From positions 1 to 8,237 of the forward strand of contig CALGNW010000342.1 of the NCBI GenBank assembly GCA_937958345.1: a stretch of 8,237 nt of DNA, written 5' to 3'. The DNA comes from an uncultured Neomegalonema sp. Its GTDB lineage: Bacteria > Pseudomonadota > Alphaproteobacteria > Rhodobacterales > Rhodobacteraceae. Under the pieces are notes generated by a model. That model was not told the origin of the DNA. It worked only from the letters and a program-made list of their open reading frames with translations, and did not search any database. Each line of letters opens with the position of its first letter. Within the stretch, counting starts at the first letter, position 1. Of this stretch, positions 1 through 5,563 are shown in pieces. The position numbers were made by a program, and so were the translations under genes.

Positions 1-1
1 C

Positions 2-460
2 GTGACGCAATTTCATGCAGGCGATGCGAATAACGTCATTCCTCAGGTGGTGAAACTCGGCGGGACCGTGCGCAGCTTTGACGAACAGGTTCACAAGGCG
101 ATCTATGCCGAGATGGAGCGGATCATCCGTCAGGTCTGCGCGGCGCATGATTGCGAGGGCACGCTGGACGGCGGGCATGTCTATTATCCGCCGACGATCA
201 ACGACCCCGCAGAGACGGCGTTTTGTGTCAGCGTCGCGCGCGAACTGGCGGGTGACGACGCTGTGACCGACAATCACACGATCAGCATGGGAGCCGAGGA
301 TTTCGCGTTCTACGCGCTGAAAAAACCCGCATGCTTTGTGATGATCGGCAACGGAGACAGCGCGCTGTTGCACCACGCCAAATATGATTTCGACGACATG
401 GCGACGCCTTGGGGCGCGAGTTTTTTTGCGCGGCTGGTCGAGCGCGCTTTGCCAATTTGA
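2..460 (+). CDS. M20-family amidohydrolase (HipO-like), C-terminal part
   Basis: This is the 3' part of a cytoplasmic metal-dependent amidohydrolase of the M20D type (hippurate hydrolase, IAA-amino-acid hydrolase and N-acyl-amino-acid amidohydrolase relatives). These enzymes cleave an acyl or peptide-like amide to release an amino acid. About 152 residues are visible, against roughly 380-400 for the family, so the N-terminal metal site (HxD) lies outside the window. Visible family hallmarks are the NVIP motif followed by a G-G-T-V-R-S-F-D segment of the dimerisation/lid domain, the M-G-A-E-D-F motif near residue 97, and a late L-H-H-A-K-Y-D-F-D motif whose histidine is a usual metal ligand. 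The GTG at position 2 is not a true start; the reading frame enters from the left. The gene is convergent with the polymerase gene and only about 30 bp separates their stops. The exact substrate is unknown. Confidence 0.88.
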   Translation: MTQFHAGDANNVIPQVVKLGGTVRSFDEQVHKAIYAEMERIIRQVCAAHDCEGTLDGGHVYYPPTINDPAETAFCVSVARELAGDDAVTDNHTISMGAEDFAFYALKKPACFVMIGNGDSALLHHAKYDFDDMATPWGASFFARLVERALPI

Positions 461-491
461 AGATTGAATAACAGCCCGCACGATAAAGCGT

Positions 492-1820
492 TTATTCGCG
501 AAACTCTTCTTTACCGGGGATGCGCCCGAAAGCGATTTTTGCGCCTGTGTATTTTCCGATTTCGCGGGGGCGTTCGCCGTAAATGATCGTGTCCTGTCCG
601 AATCTTTGGTTCAGAGCATCGACGGTAGAACATAATTTTTCGCGGGCGTTGCTCTGACCGAATGTGCGGCCTTCGGAAAATAAATCAGCGATATGATCAT
701 GCCTTTCGATCAGCCCCCCTAACATGATCCCAACCGAGGCTGGCCTTTTGAGCGGAAGCGTTGACCAAACCACGTTAAAGACTTTCAACAGTTCAAAGCT
801 GTCCTGCGTGGCGCGCATTGATATTGAGCGTGAACATTTGCCGTTGAAATCGCATGTGCCGGAGACGGACAAGCTTTGCGCAAAATAATTATTCCGCCTT
901 AACCGCGTTGCGGCCTTGATAAGCAACCTGCGGGCAACAAGCCTTGCGCCGTCAGGGTTTCTGTTAGGCATTGCGAGAATTTGCCCGTGCCCAAGAGAAT
1001 GCGACTTGGTTTTGGGGTCCAGAATGTCATGTCCTTGGAGGGCCAAAATAAAGCGCTCGCCCGTCACACTGTTCCACAGCCTTCGCGCGTGCTTTGGTTG
1101 CATCGCATAAAGGTCGCGGATCGTGGAAATGCCCGCAGAGATAAGGCGGCGTTCCATGCGTTTGCCGATGCCCGGCAGAGCCTTTATCGGAAAGCCGTCT
1201 AACTTATCCGGCATGACATCGGGCGTCAGCCATTCCAATCCATCGGGTTTCTTCATCTCACCGGCCATTTTTGCCAGTAATTTGCTGGAGCCTAACCCAA
1301 TCGAGCAACGCATGGCCGTGCCGACACGGACAGCGATGGATTTGCGCATGGTTTCGGCAAGGTGCATGGCCGTTGTCAGTTGCCGTGTGGGACCGAGCAA
1401 TCTGATCGAAAACTCATCGACGGAATGCGCCTTTTGTATCGGATAAACCTTCTCAATCGCCTCGATAATCCGGTGATGATAATCGACATAAAGGTCATGT
1501 TTTGCTTCGCGAAACGCGATGTCAGGGCACAGGTCTTGCGCGTCGGCCCTGCGCGTTCCGACGCCAATACCATGTGCCTTTGCCTCATAACTTGCAGCGA
1601 TGCAGCACGCGCCGGGTTTATCGACGGTGATGATGCCCACGGGCCTGCCGCGCAGGTGCGGTTCCTCCTGTTGTGCCACCGAGGCAAAATAAGAATTCAT
1701 GTCTAAAAACAGATAGTCCACGTCAATTTCTGAAAGGCAGACGTGTTTTTGCGCCAGCACAGAAAAGACGGAGTCTTCCCTGTTGGCGTCTGGGGGTGTC
1801 AGTGTCGAATCGTTCTTCAT
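492..1820 (-). CDS. Y-family DNA polymerase (DinB/Pol IV-like)
   Basis: This is a 442-residue translesion DNA polymerase of the DinB branch, which inserts nucleotides opposite damaged template bases. The palm begins with F-L-D-M-N-S-Y-F-A-S: D40 is the first catalytic aspartate and F45 sits at the steric-gate position. The second acidic pair is in S-V-D-E-F (D135, E136). A helix-hairpin-helix thumb follows at about 215-237 (L-P-G-I-G-K-R-M), and a little-finger domain occupies roughly 290-400. The C-terminus ends in an A-K-I-A-F-G-R-I-P segment rather than an obvious clamp-binding QLxLF motif. The N-terminus has about 33 residues before the first strand, where E. coli DinB has almost none. 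No Shine-Dalgarno sequence precedes the ATG and no later start codon has one, so the start is the longest plausible choice. An SOS-box-like site lies about 30 bp upstream. The gene appears somewhat less GC-rich than its neighbours. ImuB or a plasmid-type Y polymerase is less likely because both catalytic motifs are intact. Confidence 0.9.
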   Translation of the reverse strand: MKNDSTLTPPDANREDSVFSVLAQKHVCLSEIDVDYLFLDMNSYFASVAQQEEPHLRGRPVGIITVDKPGACCIAASYEAKAHGIGVGTRRADAQDLCPDIAFREAKHDLYVDYHHRIIEAIEKVYPIQKAHSVDEFSIRLLGPTRQLTTAMHLAETMRKSIAVRVGTAMRCSIGLGSSKLLAKMAGEMKKPDGLEWLTPDVMPDKLDGFPIKALPGIGKRMERRLISAGISTIRDLYAMQPKHARRLWNSVTGERFILALQGHDILDPKTKSHSLGHGQILAMPNRNPDGARLVARRLLIKAATRLRRNNYFAQSLSVSGTCDFNGKCSRSISMRATQDSFELLKVFNVVWSTLPLKRPASVGIMLGGLIERHDHIADLFSEGRTFGQSNAREKLCSTVDALNQRFGQDTIIYGERPREIGKYTGAKIAFGRIPGKEEFRE

Positions 1821-1850
1821 GAGAACGAGAATATATCAGGATTAAATTAA

Positions 1851-1865
1851 GAACATATATAGAAT
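1851..1865 (-). promoter_or_regulatory. Probable LexA/SOS box of the Y-family polymerase
   Basis: The top strand reads GAAC, seven bases (atatata), then GAAT. This is one mismatch from GAAC-N7-GAAC, the direct-repeat SOS box known from alphaproteobacteria. It ends about 30 bp upstream of the polymerase ATG, inside an AT-rich stretch with TATATA-like -10 candidates, so a bound repressor would cover the promoter. This fits DNA-damage induction, as is common for Y-family polymerases. Confidence 0.5.
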
Positions 1866-1895
1866 AAATTTTGACATGAGAACATGGCTTCGGAT

Positions 1896-1926
1896 AAAAA
1901 AAGGCCCCGCGTTAGCAGGGCCTTTT
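1896..1926 (-). terminator. Intrinsic terminator after dctP
   Basis: There is a perfect 9-bp stem, AAAAGGCCC (1899-1907) with GGGCCTTTT (1918-1926), and a 10-base loop. Read on the minus strand it ends in a run of seven T. It sits 23 bp past the dctP stop and before the polymerase gene, so it should end dctP transcription and insulate the polymerase, which is on the same strand. The stem also ends in four T on the plus strand, giving only weak activity that way. Confidence 0.88.
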
Positions 1927-1948
1927 GTCTTGATTGGGTGGGGCTGGT

Positions 1949-2989
1949 TTATTTCAGCATGCCCATCGTTTTCATAAAGCTCATATTGGCCTCGAGGGCT
2001 TCTTTCGCGAGATCGGATTTCTCACCGAAATCGGTCCACGCGCCAACGGCGATTCCGCGGAATTTGTCGCGCTCGCCCTGTGCCCAGTCGACGACGGTGA
2101 CATCACCGCTTTCACGTTGCTTGGCCGCGAGTTTCTTGTCCTCCAGATCGGCGGAGCGGCGCATCGACGTGTAGGCTGCGATGTACCAGACTTCGAGGGC
2201 CATCTGGTCGGCCTCGGACAGTTTATTCCAGACGTCCTTGTTCACGATGAACTGGAGGACAGCCATCGAGTGAATGCCGGGATAGATTGGATACTTCGCT
2301 ACCTTGTACATACCCGAAGCGTTGTTGTTCACATGAGCCGACGCATCCGCAGCCTGCACGATGCCCTTTTCAAGCGACGTGTAGACTTCCGAAAATGGCA
2401 GCGAAATCGGTGTCGCACCGGCGCGCTTAAAGACCTCGGCGGCCAGACCCTCCGGCGAACGGACCTTCACGCCCTTCATGTCTTCGACCGTGTTGATCTC
2501 GATCGAGGAGACAAACGCTTCACGTGCGTAGGGGCCGCAGCCGACGACGTGAACCTTGCCCTTGGTGTATTTGTCGTAGATTTTTTGCAGCATCTCTTTG
2601 CCGCCGCCGAACTGGCAGAACGTCTGCAACTGATCGGGCGTATCGTAACCGGCAATCAGGTCGCCCATGATCGCAAAGGCCGGATCGCGGCCTGCGAAAT
2701 ATGAAATCGCGTTCAGGTCGCCGTCGAGAATACCATTGGCAACCGCGTCAATCGTTTCGCGGTGCGGCACAACGGCCTTCGTTGGCAGGACATCAATCTT
2801 GACGCCGTCCGGTCCGGTCATGGCGTTGAGTTTTTTCTGCCAGTTGTCGGTCATAAACCGGTGCGCCCAGTCACCGGCGGTCGAACTTGATTGCAGTTTC
2901 AGCGTTTTTGCCTCGGCACTGTCGATCGAAGCTGTTCCCATCGAGGCCGAAACGGCGAGTGCGCCGCAAAGCAGTGTGAGTTTTTTCAT
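1949..2989 (-). CDS. dctP: TRAP transporter periplasmic solute-binding protein (DctP family)
   Basis: This 346-residue DctP-family receptor captures an organic acid in the periplasm and delivers it to a DctQM permease for sodium-driven uptake. The N-terminus is a Sec signal peptide: M-K-K, a hydrophobic core at about 4-20, and likely cleavage after A-E-A at residue 27. The hallmark segment is M-K-G-V-K-V-R-S-P-E-G (171-181). R177 is the position that normally salt-bridges the ligand carboxylate. The following P-F-S-E-V-Y-T-S-L-E-K-G-I-V-Q-A-A-D (198-215) is also typical. The protein resembles the 'mannitol/chloroaromatic' or 2-oxo-acid (TakP/SmoM-like) branch, but the ligand cannot be assigned. 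The start is supported by GGGAGGA (2999-3005) nine bases before the ATG. It is divergent from the fused dctQM gene, and the small membrane-protein gene lies 114 bp upstream on the same strand. A strong terminator follows. Confidence 0.93.
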   Translation of the reverse strand: MKKLTLLCGALAVSASMGTASIDSAEAKTLKLQSSSTAGDWAHRFMTDNWQKKLNAMTGPDGVKIDVLPTKAVVPHRETIDAVANGILDGDLNAISYFAGRDPAFAIMGDLIAGYDTPDQLQTFCQFGGGKEMLQKIYDKYTKGKVHVVGCGPYAREAFVSSIEINTVEDMKGVKVRSPEGLAAEVFKRAGATPISLPFSEVYTSLEKGIVQAADASAHVNNNASGMYKVAKYPIYPGIHSMAVLQFIVNKDVWNKLSEADQMALEVWYIAAYTSMRRSADLEDKKLAAKQRESGDVTVVDWAQGERDKFRGIAVGAWTDFGEKSDLAKEALEANMSFMKTMGMLK

Positions 2990-3103
2990 CGGTTATAGTC
3001 CTCCCAGTCAGTGTTTTTTATCAGGGCAGTCCGCGCGAATTCTGCATTGAAGACCGCGCCAGGCACGCGCGTTCCCGGAACCGTCGTCTTATTCGCAACT
3101 GCC

Positions 3104-3229
3104 TTAGCTGAAGCCATCTGCGAACGCGAACATGATCCAGATAAGACCCCCCGCCATCGCAAGGCCGGCGATCCATGACCACGCGCCGTAGTAATGGATC
3201 GGATCGTGTCGACCGCCTTCTTCGTTCAT
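3104..3229 (-). CDS. 41-residue single-pass membrane protein beside the TRAP genes
   Basis: This is a short gene with no family that I recognise. The protein starts M-N-E-E-G-G-R-H-D-P, a polar and acidic N-terminus. Residues 11-18 (I-H-Y-Y-G-A-W-S) lead into one strongly hydrophobic helix (about 16-38, G-L-A-M-A-G-G-L-I-W-I-M-F-A-F-A), and it ends D-G-F-S. The start is supported by GAAAGG seven bases before the ATG (3237-3242). About two thirds of its informative third codon positions are G or C, as expected for a real gene in this genome. It lies 114 bp upstream of dctP on the same strand with no clear terminator between, so co-transcription is plausible. A longer 86-codon frame overlaps it (3021-3281), but that is an Arg-rich composition typical of a shadow frame. 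I infer a possible auxiliary subunit of the transporter; a leader peptide or an unrelated membrane microprotein are alternatives. Confidence 0.7.
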   Translation of the reverse strand: MNEEGGRHDPIHYYGAWSWIAGLAMAGGLIWIMFAFADGFS

Positions 3230-3288
3230 AGCGATACCTTTCGCGCCCACAATAAGTAACGGTGACAGCCGACAACCTCATGGCGTAA

Positions 3289-3316
3289 TTGTCAACTGCT
3301 GTACTGTTATCACAAT
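3289..3316 (+). promoter_or_regulatory. Candidate promoter of dctQM, overlapping a divergent -35
   Basis: TTGTCA (3289-3294), a 16-base spacer and CACAAT (3311-3316) form a plausible sigma-70-type promoter that would start transcription about 80 bp before dctQM. On the other strand the same bases give a perfect TTGACA (3295-3290) pointing towards the small gene and dctP, although no good -10 follows it. The shared TTGTCAA core could coordinate both directions. This is a motif match only. Confidence 0.3.
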
Positions 3317-3352
3317 ACGCGCCGCATCTTGTTAATCGTCAGGAACCGTGAT

Positions 3353-3362
3353 CGAGTACTCG
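3353..3362. promoter_or_regulatory. 10-bp perfect palindrome in the divergent TRAP promoter region
   Basis: CGAGTACTCG is fully self-complementary and lies between the candidate plus-strand promoter and the dctQM start. It could be a regulator binding site, but a 10-bp palindrome can also occur by chance. No regulator gene is present in the window to support it. Confidence 0.25.
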
Positions 3363-3375
3363 GCAATGATAAAAA

Positions 3376-3389
3376 AGTGCGCATGCACT
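3376..3389. repeat. Inverted repeat AGTGC-N4-GCACT before the dctQM ribosome site
   Basis: Five-base arms flank GCAT, and the repeat ends directly before the GGGGAGA ribosome-binding sequence (3391-3397) of dctQM. As DNA it could be an operator half-site pair. As RNA it is a short hairpin next to the ribosome site. Function is inferred from position only. Confidence 0.3.
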
Positions 3390-3403
3390 AGGGGAGAAAT
3401 TCG

Positions 3404-5467
3404 ATGGCTGTAAAGACGGAGCCGGGAGGCGTGTTCGCGACGCGCGATCTGAGTACAGACGATGCAGGTGAGAACGATGCTTTTTCCTGGGTCGATCATC
3501 TAAGCCGGTTTAGCGGTTTGGCGGTCGCCCAGCTCTACCTCGTTGCAGCGCTGGTCACGGTCTACGACGTTTTTGCGCGCTATGTAATGAACGCCCCGAC
3601 CCAGTGGGGGTCCGAAGTGGTGATGGTGCTATGCGCCGTCGCATGGATGATTTCGGCGGGGTATGTAACGCTGAAAAAGCGCCATATCGGCATCACCGTC
3701 TTTTACATTATGGCGAGCGATCGCGGCAAATGGCGGCTCGACTTTTTTGCCTATTTTATCGGCATCATCGCTCTGTTTCTGTTGGCGGATGACCAATTGC
3801 CGCGGGCGCTTGAATCCGTCGACATGCGCGAGAAGTTCGGCAGCGCGTTTAACTCGCCGCAGCCGATGATTCTGAAGTCGATTCTGGCCATCGGCGCGAT
3901 GCTGTATCTGACGCAGCTGATGGTGAATATGTGGCGGCATGTGCAAAGCCGTTGGGCCAAGGGGATCGTGCTTGCCTTTGCCATCGGCATGGTGCTCCGC
4001 TTTATCCTCGTGACGGTGGTGCACTATGGCGGGGACGCCGGTTTTGCCGGTACGGTGAACGGGACGATGTCTTCAGCCGGTCAGTTTTTCGACCCGCAAA
4101 AGGTCGTGAATGCGCGTGACTATGATCTGGGGTCGGCCAGCCTCGTTATTATTGCGCTGCTGCTGTTTTTGATGATGACCGGTATGCCGCTCGGCGTGGT
4201 GACGCTGTTTGTGTCGGTGCTGACGGCGCTGGCCTATTTCGGGCCGAACGGGCTGTATCTCGTGTCGATCAATGCCTTTGGTCTGCTGGAAAAATATCCG
4301 CTTATCGCTGTGCCGCTATTCGTCCTGATGGCGTCGATCCTCGAACGTGCGGGGATTGCCGAAGACCTGTTCGATGCCATGTCGATTTTTGCCGGAAACC
4401 TGCGCGGCGGTGTGGCGGTTCAGACCGTCGTGGTTGCCGTGATTCTCGCCGCGATGTCGGGGGTCATGGGCGGCGAGATTGTCATGCTGGGACTGGTGGC
4501 ACTGCCGCAAATGCTGAGGCTGGGATACGATCCGAAGCTGGCGATTGGCGTGATTTGCGCGTCAGGCTCGCTTGCCACGCTGATCCCGCCGAGCATCATT
4601 ATGATCGTGTACGGACTGTCCGCGAATGTGGGCATCGGCGATCTGTTTATGGCGGGCGCGGTCCCCGGTATTATGCTGGCGATGTTCTATGCGATCTTTG
4701 TTGTGGTGCGCTGTTACATCAATCACGATCTGGCACCGACAGCCGAAGAAGTTGCTCAGATTCGCGGGTCGGAAACCACGATGACCGGCGAAAAGCGTCT
4801 CGCCGTTGTTCTTTGTATCCTGCTCATCGCGGCTGTGATGGGCTCGATTTACGGGGGTATCTCAACGGTCACCGAGGCGGCGGCGGTCGGTGTTGTCGGC
4901 GCGATTGTCGTCGCGGCGGTTCGGAACCGGTTTAGCTGGTCGCTGCTGCAAGAGGCGCTGGCGGGAACGATGTCGACCGTTGGCACGATCATCTGGCTGA
5001 TCCTCGGCGCGGTCGCCTTTGTCGGCATTTACAACCTGATTGGCGGCGCGGACTTTATGCGCTCGCTGTTTGCCGGTCTGGGTCTGTCGGCAATGGGAAT
5101 CATCTTCGTGATGATGGGTATTCTGATCGTGCTCGGCACGTTTATGGAGTGGATTGCGATTGTCTTTATCACCGTGCCGGTGTTCGCCCCCGTGGTGCAG
5201 GACCTCGCGCCGCAACTCGGTATGGACCCTGATTGGGTGAAAATCTGGTTCGGTGTCTTGTTCGTGATGAACATTCAGATTTATTTTCTGTCACCGCCTT
5301 TCGGCCCCGCGTGTTTCTGGCTGAAATCGGTTGCACCGCCTCATATCACACTGCAACAAATCTTTGCTGCGGTGATCCCGTTTATCGGGTTGCAGATTAT
5401 CGGGCTGGTGCTGGTGATGCTGTTCCCCGAGATTGCCCTGTTCCTGCCGAAATATCTCAGCGGTTGA
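3404..5467 (+). CDS. dctQM: Fused TRAP transporter permease (DctQ-DctM)
   Basis: This 687-residue inner-membrane protein joins the small (DctQ) and large (DctM) TRAP permease subunits. It would carry the solute delivered by DctP into the cell using the sodium gradient. The first about 35 residues are polar. DctQ covers about 36-180, with four hydrophobic segments and the typical D-V-F-A-R-Y (55-60) and W-G-S-E (68-71) motifs. An additional hydrophobic segment (about 187-206) and a glycine-rich soluble stretch (209-238) link to DctM at about 241. DctM motifs include L-I-P-P-S-I-I-M-I-V-Y-G (393-404), I-G-D-L-F-M-A-G-A-V-P-G (411-422), G-G-I-S-T-V-T-E-A-A-A-V-G (484-496) and L-S-P-P-F-G-P (629-635). 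The start is set by GGGGAGA seven bases before the ATG. It is divergent from dctP, and the ABC binding-protein gene follows 96 bp downstream on the same strand. Confidence 0.93.
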   Translation: MAVKTEPGGVFATRDLSTDDAGENDAFSWVDHLSRFSGLAVAQLYLVAALVTVYDVFARYVMNAPTQWGSEVVMVLCAVAWMISAGYVTLKKRHIGITVFYIMASDRGKWRLDFFAYFIGIIALFLLADDQLPRALESVDMREKFGSAFNSPQPMILKSILAIGAMLYLTQLMVNMWRHVQSRWAKGIVLAFAIGMVLRFILVTVVHYGGDAGFAGTVNGTMSSAGQFFDPQKVVNARDYDLGSASLVIIALLLFLMMTGMPLGVVTLFVSVLTALAYFGPNGLYLVSINAFGLLEKYPLIAVPLFVLMASILERAGIAEDLFDAMSIFAGNLRGGVAVQTVVVAVILAAMSGVMGGEIVMLGLVALPQMLRLGYDPKLAIGVICASGSLATLIPPSIIMIVYGLSANVGIGDLFMAGAVPGIMLAMFYAIFVVVRCYINHDLAPTAEEVAQIRGSETTMTGEKRLAVVLCILLIAAVMGSIYGGISTVTEAAAVGVVGAIVVAAVRNRFSWSLLQEALAGTMSTVGTIIWLILGAVAFVGIYNLIGGADFMRSLFAGLGLSAMGIIFVMMGILIVLGTFMEWIAIVFITVPVFAPVVQDLAPQLGMDPDWVKIWFGVLFVMNIQIYFLSPPFGPACFWLKSVAPPHITLQQIFAAVIPFIGLQIIGLVLVMLFPEIALFLPKYLSG

Positions 5468-5563
5468 CGACCGCGGTAAGAAGAACGGTTCGAAATCACT
5501 GGCGCATCGCGGAATCTGTGTCACAAATGTTAGTCGGAAGAGACGAAATGGGAGAAAGACAGA

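Noticed and set aside
483..495. ATAAA-GCG-TTTAT inverted repeat between the convergent amidohydrolase and polymerase genes as a shared terminator
   Set aside because: The stem is only five A/T-rich pairs with no G-C core, so it is too weak to call.
1871..1899. TTGACA on the plus strand with a GATAAAA-like -10 after the polymerase upstream region
   Set aside because: No plus-strand gene follows; the region runs straight into the dctP terminator and the antisense of dctP, and the -10 match is poor.
1934..2704. 256-codon plus-strand open frame opposite dctP
   Set aside because: dctP on the other strand has a signal peptide, a ribosome site and clear family motifs, so this is its shadow.
3071..3081. 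GTTCC-C-GGAAC palindrome between the small membrane-protein gene and dctP
   Set aside because: The arms are five bases around one central base with no T-run, so neither a terminator nor an operator can be supported.
3021..3281. 86-codon open frame on the minus strand over the spacer upstream of dctP
   Set aside because: Its product is very rich in arginine with no domain or hydrophobic logic, while the 41-codon frame inside it has a ribosome site and a coherent membrane helix.
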